From Lentzea kentuckyensis (lineage in GTDB: Bacteria > Actinomycetota > Actinomycetes > Mycobacteriales > Pseudonocardiaceae): a stretch of 64,000 bases of DNA. The position numbers were made by a program, and so were the translations under genes. The notes under the pieces were generated by a model, which worked only from the letters and a program-made list of their open reading frames with translations, ran no database searches and was not told the origin of the DNA. This document shows positions 57,528 through 64,000 of this stretch, piece by piece; the first letter of the stretch is position 1; every line of letters starts with the position of its first letter. Location of the stretch: positions 1 to 64,000 of the forward strand of contig NZ_MUYM01000136.1 of NCBI RefSeq assembly GCF_002150765.1. Reading direction: 5' to 3'.

Positions 57528-58757
57528 CCAGAGTTCCGCGCGCAGGCCGGGTGAGTCCAGCGACCGGTTGAGGGCCTGTTCGGCTTTGCGCACGCGGTTT
57601 CGCAACGTGTGCCGGTGCACGCCCAACGCCGTCGCCGCCGGATCCCACGCGCCGTTGTGCCCCAACCAGACCTTCAGCGTCTCGCGGGTTTCCTCGTCCA
57701 ACGGCCTCAGCAGCGCGTCGGCGAACCCGTCCGGGAGCCGCACCGCGCTTCCGGCGAAGTCCTCGAACGTCCGGATGCCCGCCGCACGCGCCTGGCGGGC
57801 CTCGCGGTAACCCCGCGCGACCTCGGTGACGTCCACTTCGGACGATGAAACGCCGTCGAACTCCTTTGCCAGCACGATGATCTGCCCCTCGTACTCGGCC
57901 CAGAAGCCGTGGTCCGGTGGCGTGTCGGTGAGGAACACCCGGAAACGCTCTGGCAGGCCGTCGACCGGTTGTCCCGCGAGCAGCAGGCGGAACTGGCAGG
58001 TGCGGAGTTCCTTGGCGGTGGTGTCGACGTTCTGCACGAGCGCGAGGGTGAGCAGTGACGCCGCGGTGTTGACGATGCCCGGATCCGGCTTGGCTGCGCC
58101 GACCGCGAGCACGCCTCGGGTGCGGCTGCCGAGGACCTGGAGGAACACGTGCACGCCGTCGAGTTCGAACGCGGCGCTGGCCAGGCCACCGGCGGACTTC
58201 AGGCGGACGAGCTCGGCCGTCAGGTCCGGGATGAGACGCGGGTTGTGCGCGTGGACCGGAACGCCTGCCTCGTCGAGGAGCACGGCCCAGCCGTCGATCC
58301 ACTGGCCGAGCCTGCGCACCACTCCCCCGACACCTGCCTGGACGGCGGCCCTCGTGAGTGCGCGCTGGGCCTCGCTCGTCCTGGTCAGCGCCGCGTACTC
58401 GTCGGCGGCGAGGGCCTTCGACACCGCCTTGCTGATCGCGATGAACGGCACCTCGCGCGGCACCTCCACGAGTCCCAGACCAGCCTGCTCCGCCACTTCC
58501 ACCAGCTCGGCCGGCACCACGTCGTGGCCGAGCCCGACGCCGAAGCCGAGCCCGACCACGCCCGCCCGGACGAGCCGGTCCACGTAGTCCCCGTCCAGCG
58601 GCCGCAGCCCCGTGGTCAGCAGGAGCTCGCCGCCCTCCAGGAACGGCGTGGGATCCGCGAGCTCGGTGCCGTGCACCCACCCGACCGGCTTCGACAGGTC
58701 CCCGGCGAGCACAGGGAGCCGCAACGTCCTGGCGAGTTCGTGCAGCGTGATGGGCAT
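57501..58757 (-). CDS. PucR family regulator
   Basis: 418 residues. N-terminal PucR domain (about 5-120, ITLHELARTLRLPVLAGDLSKPVGWVHGTELADPTPFLEGGELLLTTG), a GGDEF-like middle region, and a C-terminal HTH_30 (about 355-405: ETLKVWLGHNGAWDPAATALGVHRHTLRNRVRKAEQALN), which is the PucR signature. Members regulate purine, GABA and amino-acid catabolism. Divergent from gabT (81 bp between starts), so it is the likely regulator of the GABA operon. Confidence 0.92.
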   Translation of the reverse strand: MPITLHELARTLRLPVLAGDLSKPVGWVHGTELADPTPFLEGGELLLTTGLRPLDGDYVDRLVRAGVVGLGFGVGLGHDVVPAELVEVAEQAGLGLVEVPREVPFIAISKAVSKALAADEYAALTRTSEAQRALTRAAVQAGVGGVVRRLGQWIDGWAVLLDEAGVPVHAHNPRLIPDLTAELVRLKSAGGLASAAFELDGVHVFLQVLGSRTRGVLAVGAAKPDPGIVNTAASLLTLALVQNVDTTAKELRTCQFRLLLAGQPVDGLPERFRVFLTDTPPDHGFWAEYEGQIIVLAKEFDGVSSSEVDVTEVARGYREARQARAAGIRTFEDFAGSAVRLPDGFADALLRPLDEETRETLKVWLGHNGAWDPAATALGVHRHTLRNRVRKAEQALNRSLDSPGLRAELWLALNSEDQ

Positions 58758-58765
58758 GTGCCAGT

Positions 58766-58773
58766 TTGTACAA
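58766..58773. promoter_or_regulatory. TTGTACAA palindrome between pucR and gabT
   Basis: Perfect 8-bp palindrome 9 bp upstream of the PucR ATG on the minus strand and 66 bp before gabT on the plus strand, inside the shared promoter region. A possible PucR half-site; not enough for assignment. Confidence 0.35.
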
Positions 58774-58838
58774 CGTGAACCGGGTAGAACGCCATTTCAG
58801 ACACTGCGCACCGCCGTGACCAGGGCCATGCTGAGCAC

Positions 58839-60122
58839 ATGACCCGACTGCGCACCGCGATTCCCGGTCCCAAATCACTGGAGCTCCAGGCGCGGCGCAA
58901 GGACGCCGTCGCCGCGGGGGTGGGCTCCACGCTGCCCGTCTACATCGACTCGGCCGACGACGGCCTGCTGATCGACGTCGACGGCAACCAGCTCATCGAC
59001 CTCGGCTCCGGTATCGCCGTGACGAACGTCGGCAACCCCGCGCCCGCCGTCGCCGAGGCGGTGCACGCGCAGATCGACAGGTTCAGCCACACCTGCTTCA
59101 TGATCACGCCGTACGAGGGCTACCTCGAGGTGTGCGAGGAGCTGAACAGGCTCACCCCCGGCGACCACGAGAAGCGCTCGGTGCTGTTCAACTCCGGCGC
59201 CGAGGCCGTGGAGAACGCGGTCAAGATCGCCCGGCACGTCACCGGCAGGCAGGCCGTCGTGGTGTTCGACCACGGCTATCACGGCCGCACGAACCTCACG
59301 ATGGCGTTGACCGCCAAGAACATGCCGTACAAGCACCGGTTCGGGCCGTTCGCGCCCGAGGTCTACCGGGTGCCGGCGTCCTACCCGCTGCACGACGGCC
59401 TCAGCGGTGCCGAATCAGCTCGGAAAGCGATCGCGGCGATCGAGAAGCAGGTCGGCGGGGACAACACCGCCGCTGTGGTGATCGAGCCGGTCCAGGGCGA
59501 GGGCGGGTTCATCGCGCCCGCTCCCGGTTTCCTGCCCGCGATCGCCGAGTGGTGCCGCGAGCGCGGTGTGCTGTTCGTCGCCGACGAGATCCAGACCGGC
59601 TTCTGCCGCACCGGTTCGTGGTTCGCCTCCGACCACGAGGGCGTGGTGCCGGACCTGATCACCACGGCCAAGGGCATCGCCGGCGGACTGCCGCTGGCCG
59701 CCGTGACGGGCCGCGCCGAGATCATGGACGCCGTGCACGTCGGCGGGCTCGGCGGCACCTACGGCGGCAACCCGGTCGCGTGCGCCGCCGCACTCGGTGC
59801 CATCCGCACCATGCGCGAGCGCGACCTCAACGCCGCCGCGCGCCGTATCGAGGAAACGGTCGTCAGCCGGCTCAAGGCCGTTGCCGAGAAGACCGACATC
59901 ATCGCGGAAATCCGCGGCCGTGGCGCGATGCTCGCCATCGAGTTCACCGAACGCACGCCCGATGTCGCCGCACGCGTGGCAAAGGCGTGCCACGACCAGG
60001 GTGTCGTCGTGCTGACGTGCGGCACTTACGGCAACGTGATCCGTCTGCTGCCCCCGCTGGTCATCCCGGACGACCTGCTCGCCGAAGGCCTCGACGTGCT
60101 CGAAGGAGCTCTGCTCGCATGA
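58839..60122 (+). CDS. gabT: 4-aminobutyrate aminotransferase
   Basis: 427 residues, class III PLP aminotransferase. Signature LFNSGAEAVENAVKIARHVTGR, FHGR-like DHGYHGRTNLTMALTAK, VIEPVQGEGG, ADEIQTGFCRTG, and the PLP lysine K278 in ITTAKGIAGGLPL. It should convert GABA and 2-oxoglutarate to succinate semialdehyde and glutamate in the cytoplasm. Overlaps the aldehyde dehydrogenase gene by 4 bp. Controlled by the divergent PucR protein, by position. Confidence 0.93.
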   Translation: MTRLRTAIPGPKSLELQARRKDAVAAGVGSTLPVYIDSADDGLLIDVDGNQLIDLGSGIAVTNVGNPAPAVAEAVHAQIDRFSHTCFMITPYEGYLEVCEELNRLTPGDHEKRSVLFNSGAEAVENAVKIARHVTGRQAVVVFDHGYHGRTNLTMALTAKNMPYKHRFGPFAPEVYRVPASYPLHDGLSGAESARKAIAAIEKQVGGDNTAAVVIEPVQGEGGFIAPAPGFLPAIAEWCRERGVLFVADEIQTGFCRTGSWFASDHEGVVPDLITTAKGIAGGLPLAAVTGRAEIMDAVHVGGLGGTYGGNPVACAAALGAIRTMRERDLNAAARRIEETVVSRLKAVAEKTDIIAEIRGRGAMLAIEFTERTPDVAARVAKACHDQGVVVLTCGTYGNVIRLLPPLVIPDDLLAEGLDVLEGALLA

Positions 60123-61429
60123 TTCCCTTCCACACCGCCGAAGACGTCGAACGCGCGGTTGCCGCTGCCGCAGCTGTTGCGCCCGAACTCGCCGCGTTGC
60201 CCGCACACCGCCGTGCCGCCGCGTTGGACCACGTGTCGCGCCGGCTGGCCGAGCGCGCCGAGGAGTTCGCGCAGGCCATCAACGACGACTCGGGCAAGCC
60301 GCTGAAGTGGGCGCGCATCGAGGTGACCCGCGCGATCTCCACGTTCCGCTGGGCCGCCGAGGAGGCCCGCCGGTTCTCCGGTGAGCTGCAGCGCCTCGAC
60401 ACCGACCCGTCCGCAGAGGGCCGCCTGGCGCTGGTCCGCCGGATGGCGCGCGGTCCGGTGCTCGGCATCGCGCCGTTCAACTTCCCGCTGAACCTGGTGG
60501 CGCACAAGGTCGCCCCGGCCCTGGCCGTCGGCGCGCCGATCGTGCTGAAGCCCGCGCCCGCCACCCCGAAGGTCGCGTTCCTGCTGGGCGAACTGCTGGC
60601 CGAGACCGACCTCCCGGACGGCGCCTGGTCCGTGCTGCACCTGTCCAATGAGGACACCGCCCGTCTGGTCGAGGACCCGCGCCTGCCGGTGGTCTCGTTC
60701 ACCGGCTCCGGCCCGGTCGGCTGGGGTATCAAGGAACGCGTGCCGCGCAAGCACGTGACCCTCGAACTCGGCGGCAACGCGGCCGTGATCGTCGCCCCCG
60801 ACTGGCAGGACGTCGAGTACGCCGCGCAGCGCATCGCCACGTTCGCGATGTACCAGGCGGGCCAGTCGTGCATCTCGGTGCAACGCGTCTACGTGCACGC
60901 CGACGTGTACGACGCCGTCTCGGAAGCCGTGGTGCAGCACGTGAACAAGCTCGACGTGGCCGGCGACGTCGGTCCGTTGATCAACGACGCCGCCGCCGAC
61001 CGCGTGGAGGCGTGGGTGCGGGAGGCGTCGGCGACGGTTCTGACCGGCGGCACGCGTGACGGCCGCACCTACGCGCCCACCGTGCTGACCGGCGTGCCCG
61101 AGGACGCGAAGGTGAACGCCGAGGAGGTGTTCGGCCCGGTCGTGACGCTGACTCGGGTGGACAGCGTCGAGGAGGCCTTCGACCGCGTGAACGACTCCCG
61201 CTACGGCCTGCAGGCCGGCCTGTTCACCAACGACGTGCGACTGGCTTTCCGTGCCTCACAACGGCTCCAGGTCGGTGGCGTGATCATCGGCGACGTGCCG
61301 AGCTACCGCGCCGACCAGATGCCGTACGGCGGCGTGAAGGAGTCCGGCATCGGCCGCGAGGGCCTGCGCGCGGCCATGGAGGACCTCACCGAGCCGCGCG
61401 TGCTGGTGCTGACCGGATTGGAGCTCTGA
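60119..61429 (+). CDS. Aldehyde dehydrogenase, probably succinate-semialdehyde dehydrogenase
   Basis: 436 residues. NAD(P)-binding PFNFPLNLVAHKVAPALAVGAPIVLKPAPATP, FTGSGPVGWGI, general base E216 in LELGGNAA, catalytic C251 in AGQSCISVQ, and the C-terminal MPYGGVKESGIGREGLR. The ATG overlaps the gabT stop as ATGA. By position it should oxidise the semialdehyde made by GabT to succinate. ALDH specificity is not fixed by sequence alone; the partner gene decides it. It is slightly shorter at the N-terminus than GabD. Confidence 0.88.
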   Translation: MIPFHTAEDVERAVAAAAAVAPELAALPAHRRAAALDHVSRRLAERAEEFAQAINDDSGKPLKWARIEVTRAISTFRWAAEEARRFSGELQRLDTDPSAEGRLALVRRMARGPVLGIAPFNFPLNLVAHKVAPALAVGAPIVLKPAPATPKVAFLLGELLAETDLPDGAWSVLHLSNEDTARLVEDPRLPVVSFTGSGPVGWGIKERVPRKHVTLELGGNAAVIVAPDWQDVEYAAQRIATFAMYQAGQSCISVQRVYVHADVYDAVSEAVVQHVNKLDVAGDVGPLINDAAADRVEAWVREASATVLTGGTRDGRTYAPTVLTGVPEDAKVNAEEVFGPVVTLTRVDSVEEAFDRVNDSRYGLQAGLFTNDVRLAFRASQRLQVGGVIIGDVPSYRADQMPYGGVKESGIGREGLRAAMEDLTEPRVLVLTGLEL

Positions 61430-61484
61430 ACGGGAGTCATCCGATGAATGGGTCGTTCCTGACCTTGCCTGGAATGATTCCCCG

Positions 61485-62447
61485 GTGGCCGTCACCATCA
61501 GGGATGTCGCTCGCCAAGCTCAGGTCTCCGTCTCGACGGTCTCGCGCGCGCTGAGCGCGCCGGGCCTCGTCAAGGAGACCACCCGGCAACGGGTCCTGGA
61601 CGTCGTGGCGGGACTCGGCTACCAGCCGAACCGCGCGGCGCGCAGCCTGATCACCGGCCGCACCGAGAACCTCGGCATCGTGGTGCCCGACCTCGAGAAC
61701 CCGTTCTTCCCCGCCGTGTTGCGCGGCGTGCAGACGCGGGCGGGCGAGGCGGGCACCTCGGTGTTCTTCTGCGACAGCAGGGAGGACCCGGACACCGAGG
61801 CCGAGCTGGTGCGGACGATGGCCGCGCAGGTCGACGGCGTCGTGCTGTGCGCGTCGCTGATGTCCGACGAGCAGATCGTCGACCTGGCGAACCTCACGCC
61901 GTTGGTGCTGATCAACCGCATCGTGCCGGGCGTCTCGTCGGTGCTGATGGACAGCGCCTCCGGCATGGACCAGGTGGTCGCGCACCTGGAGTCGTTGGGC
62001 CACAAGCACTACGTCTACCTCGGCGGGCCGGACGCGGCCTGGTCGAACCGCCGCAGGATGCAGGGTTTGCGCGGCCGGGCCCAGCTGCTCGGCTCGTTCG
62101 AGGCGAACTTCGGCGGCGGGGTCGCGGCCGCGGAGCAGGCGCTCAGGACCGGCGCCACGGCGTTCATCGCGTACAACGACCTGATGGCGCTGGGCGTGCT
62201 GAGCCATCTGGCCGAACAGGACGTCAAGGTGCCACAGCAGATCAGCGTGACCGGCTTCGACGACATCCTGTACGCGGCGATGTGCTCGCCCGCGCTGACG
62301 ACGGTCCACATGCCGACCGAGGAGGCCGGAAAGGTGGCCGTGGACCTCCTCGCCTCGCGCCTCGACGGTGCCCCGGCCGAGTCCCGGGAACTCCCGACAA
62401 AGCTCGTGATCCGCGCAAGCACCCGCAAACATCCGATGTTAGCTTGA
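61485..62447 (+). CDS. LacI family regulator (pectin/rhamnogalacturonan locus)
   Basis: 320 residues. HTH AVTIRDVARQAQVSVSTVSRALSAPGLVKETTRQRVLDVVAGLGYQPNRAARSL and hinge SLITGRTENLGIVVPDLENPFFPAVLRG. The effector domain is compact around residues 185-215, with a slightly shortened helix before GSFEANFGGGVAAAE. GTG 61485 is used. It sits 68 bp upstream of the GH105 gene and is a candidate regulator of it, though a DasR-type site is also there. The effector is unknown, perhaps an unsaturated galacturonide. Confidence 0.9.
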   Translation: MAVTIRDVARQAQVSVSTVSRALSAPGLVKETTRQRVLDVVAGLGYQPNRAARSLITGRTENLGIVVPDLENPFFPAVLRGVQTRAGEAGTSVFFCDSREDPDTEAELVRTMAAQVDGVVLCASLMSDEQIVDLANLTPLVLINRIVPGVSSVLMDSASGMDQVVAHLESLGHKHYVYLGGPDAAWSNRRRMQGLRGRAQLLGSFEANFGGGVAAAEQALRTGATAFIAYNDLMALGVLSHLAEQDVKVPQQISVTGFDDILYAAMCSPALTTVHMPTEEAGKVAVDLLASRLDGAPAESRELPTKLVIRASTRKHPMLA

Positions 62448-62473
62448 CATGGTCCAGACCAAGGAGAATGCTC
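62445..62473 (+). promoter_or_regulatory. Promoter with DasR-like (dre) operator
   Basis: TTGACA (62445-62450) and AATGCT (62468-62473) are 17 bases apart, a plausible sigma-70-type promoter. Its spacer starts with TGGTCCAGACCA (62451-62462), a perfect 5-2-5 dyad equal to the dre consensus TGGTCTAGACCA but for one base. DasR, a GntR/HutC regulator sensing GlcN-6-P, binds dre sites before secreted hydrolase genes in Streptomyces. It controls the GH105 gene 43 bp downstream. Confidence 0.75.
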
Positions 62474-62515
62474 GTCCTCGCTGCCGCCGCCATGCGCTCG
62501 TAAAAGGAGCACGTA

Positions 62516-63652
62516 GTGAGGACAGCACGCTTCCTCGGCATTCTCGCCGTCTCGTTGGCACTCATCGCCCCGGCGAACGCCACCGCCGCCGCGCCGCCGG
62601 CGGACTGGTCGAAGGCCGTCGTCGACTCGACCATGAAACGCTTCACGCCGGACAAGCTCGGCGGATGGGGCTACACGCGCGGTCTGTACCTGTACGGCCA
62701 GTACCTCGTCTACAAGCGCACTGGCGACAAGAAGTACCTCGACTACATCAAGGCCTGGGTGGACCGCTTCGTCAAGTCCGATGGCAGCATCGACAACAGC
62801 TTCACCAACCTCGACGCGATGCGCTCCGCCACCCTGTTCATCATCCTGCACCAGGAAACGGGACAGGCGAAGTACAAGAAGGCGGCTGACAAGGTCCGCG
62901 CCAAGTTCGCCTCGTACCCGCGCACGGCCGATGGCGGCATGTTCCACGCCACCAGCAAAGTCGGCCAACTCTGGGCGGACGGCGTGTACATGGCACAGCC
63001 GTTCATCGCCATGTACGCCAAGGCCTACAACCAGTCGTACGGCTACGACGAAGCCGTACGCAACATGAAGACCTACTTCGCACACCTGAAGTCGGACGAC
63101 GGTCTGCTGTGGCACGCCTACGACGCCGACGGCTCCGAATCGTGGGCGAAGAACCCCGGCAAGCACTCGGCCGAACACTGGGCCCGCGCCATCGGCTGGT
63201 TCGGCATGACCGCGATCGACCTGCTGGAGATCCTGCCCGCCGACCACCCCGGTAGGACGGACCTCATCACCATCGTGAAGCACCTGGCCGTCGGCTACAC
63301 CCGCTACCAGGACGCCGCGACGGGCCGCTGGTGCCAGATCGTCGACAAGTGCTCGAACTCCAAGAACTGGACCGAGACCTCAGCGTCGTCGATGTACACC
63401 TTCATGCTCTCGCGCGGCGTGGAACGCGGCTACCTCGACGCGTCCTACCAGGCCGTGGCGGCCAAGGGCTACCAGGGCGTCCTGGCGAAGGCCTCCGTCG
63501 GCTCGGACGGCCTGACCAACATCAAGGACATCTCCGAGGGCACCAACGTCGGCAATGCCGACTACTACTACGGCCGCCCGCGAAACACGAACGATTTCCA
63601 CGGTCTGGGCGCGTTCCTCATCATGAACGAACAACTGGCGCGAACCAGCTAG
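62516..63652 (+). CDS. Secreted GH105 unsaturated rhamnogalacturonyl/glucuronyl hydrolase
   Basis: 378 residues with a Sec signal peptide (RFLGILAVSLALIAPANATA). An alpha/alpha barrel of GH105: GGWGYTRGLYLYGQYLVYKRTGDKKYLDYIKAWVD, SFTNLDAMRSATLFIILHQETG, GGMFHATSKVGQLWADGVYMAQPFIAMYAK (with the LWADGVYM catalytic Asp block), AEHWARAIGWFGMTAIDLLEI and YYYGRPRNTNDFHGLGAFLIM. It removes unsaturated uronic acid from rhamnogalacturonan fragments. GTG 62516 has AAAGGAG seven bases upstream. Extracellular location is unusual, as many GH105 enzymes are cytoplasmic. Confidence 0.92.
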   Translation: MRTARFLGILAVSLALIAPANATAAAPPADWSKAVVDSTMKRFTPDKLGGWGYTRGLYLYGQYLVYKRTGDKKYLDYIKAWVDRFVKSDGSIDNSFTNLDAMRSATLFIILHQETGQAKYKKAADKVRAKFASYPRTADGGMFHATSKVGQLWADGVYMAQPFIAMYAKAYNQSYGYDEAVRNMKTYFAHLKSDDGLLWHAYDADGSESWAKNPGKHSAEHWARAIGWFGMTAIDLLEILPADHPGRTDLITIVKHLAVGYTRYQDAATGRWCQIVDKCSNSKNWTETSASSMYTFMLSRGVERGYLDASYQAVAAKGYQGVLAKASVGSDGLTNIKDISEGTNVGNADYYYGRPRNTNDFHGLGAFLIMNEQLARTS

Positions 63653-63662
63653 TCACTCGGGC

Positions 63663-63692
63663 CGCGAGGGAGTCCTCGTCGACTCCCTCGCG
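63663..63692. terminator. Bidirectional terminator at the 3' end of the GH105 gene
   Basis: CGCGAGGGAGTC (63663-63674) and GACTCCCTCGCG (63681-63692) form a 12-bp perfect stem with loop ctcgtc, starting 11 bp after the GH105 stop and 20 bp after the stop of the convergent short peptide ORF. Confidence 0.8.
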
Positions 63693-63711
63693 CGGCCAGT
63701 TCGAGTGCGCT

Positions 63712-63768
63712 CTAGTCGTACCCGCGAATGTGGCCATCCTCGTCGGCGAGAATCTCGTGGCGGTCCAT
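63712..63768 (-). CDS. 18-residue peptide ORF (31 residues from the upstream ATG)
   Basis: Minus strand. ATG 63768 has a textbook ribosome site, GGAAGGAG six bases upstream, and encodes MDRHEILADEDGHIRGYD, then TAG at 63712-63714. An in-frame ATG at 63807 would give 31 residues (MSATTEVLRKET before it) but has no clear ribosome site. Acidic, ends in Gly-Tyr-Asp, no Cys. A terminator follows at once. Codons are GC-rich at the third position. It could be a peptide precursor, a leader peptide or chance; nothing else supports it. Unusually short for a gene. Confidence 0.4.
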   Translation of the reverse strand: MDRHEILADEDGHIRGYD

Positions 63769-63807
63769 GTCCGTCTCCTTCCGAAGCACTTCCGTGGTGG
63801 CTGACAT

Positions 63808-64000
63808 CACAAACCGTAGAGGCTCAGCCGCGTCCTGTGGAGTGAATTTCCACCGCAACCGGGGTAGTCGCCGCTAACCCAAGGGGGTCGTAGGGGTGTC
63901 CCAGATCACTTCGCCACCTTGTGTCCTGCATCACACACTTGGACGATGTCACGGCTACGCAGCGCCTATCAAGACGCCCCATTCACCCCAAGGTCTTGCC
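63808..64000. other. Right-edge non-coding region, possible gene start
   Basis: The last 193 bp look like a promoter region (stretches such as GAGTGAATTTCCACC are AT-richer than the surroundings). An ATG at 63946 opens a frame (MSRLRSAYQDAPF...) that stays open to the window end, but it has no clear ribosome site. The codon bias is only moderate. It may be the start of a gene, or nothing. Confidence 0.25.

Noticed and set aside
62448..62889. The 146-codon plus frame beginning at 62449 as an additional gene
   Set aside because: It overlaps the GH105 gene in another phase and has no recognisable domain.

Overview
The window is high-GC actinobacterial DNA. Almost every reading frame ends its codons in G or C, GTG and TTG starts are common, and genes are packed with 1 to 8 bp start/stop overlaps. 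Gene content (ECF sigma factor with ZAS anti-sigma, YtrA-type GntR, MEDS/HATPase protein, gamma-butyrolactone-receptor-like TetR, WS/DGAT, MbtH, Tat-exported glycoside hydrolases) suggests a filamentous soil Pseudonocardiales of the Lentzea/Lechevalieria/Saccharothrix kind. That placement is an inference. No rRNA, tRNA or CRISPR array was seen.

Layout. 0-3 kb: tail of a cut gene, two secreted proteins (DUF4142 and a COG4315 lipoprotein), and a SigL/RslA-like sigma/anti-sigma pair with a matching promoter motif. 3-8 kb: small membrane and GNAT proteins, then a signalling operon (receiver-PP2C, CHASE3/HAMP histidine kinase, Rcp1-like receiver). 8-13 kb: PlsC acyltransferase coupled to a 50-residue ORF, an orphan IS200/IS605-type TnpB with its structured right end, an MBL-fold hydrolase, an LLM oxidoreductase. 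13-18 kb: MacB/FtsX-type ABC pair, TetR/VOC divergon with two tandem operators, PETase/cutinase-like hydrolase. 18-28 kb: GH85 endoglycosidase, DUF1996 protein, YtrA-type ABC operon with a near-ideal operator, DMT transporter, MbtH plus N-hydroxylase behind an iron-box-like dyad, AraC regulator.

28-36 kb: a complete oligosaccharide uptake operon (LacI, substrate-binding lipoprotein, two ATPases, two permeases, GH1 beta-glucosidase) with a CebR-like operator. The same 13-mer lies before the DUF1996 gene 14 kb away. 36-44 kb: MOSC protein, PcaD-like hydrolase, MEDS/anti-sigma protein, WS/DGAT, HAD phosphatase, Ser/Thr kinase, ATP-grasp enzyme, TetR and NTF2-like protein. 44-50 kb: XRE regulator, two secreted lamin-tail-domain proteins, a 1242-residue subtilase.

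50-64 kb: plant cell-wall (pectin/rhamnogalacturonan) and GABA catabolism. A TrmB/LuxR-type regulator diverges from two tandem Tat-exported GH28 enzymes and a GH31 enzyme. A secreted intradiol-dioxygenase-fold protein, PucR with gabT/gabD, a second LacI and a GH105 hydrolase under a DasR-like dre site follow. A convergent 18 to 31 residue peptide ORF closes the window. Themes are scavenging of plant and fungal polymers, each locus with its own visible operator, and envelope-stress signalling. I found no clearly new multi-gene defence or RNA-guided system beyond the TnpB element. The least explained items are the two very short ORFs, the lamin-tail pair with a hairpin abutting a start codon, and the clustered GTCTAG and GGGAGCGTTT sites.
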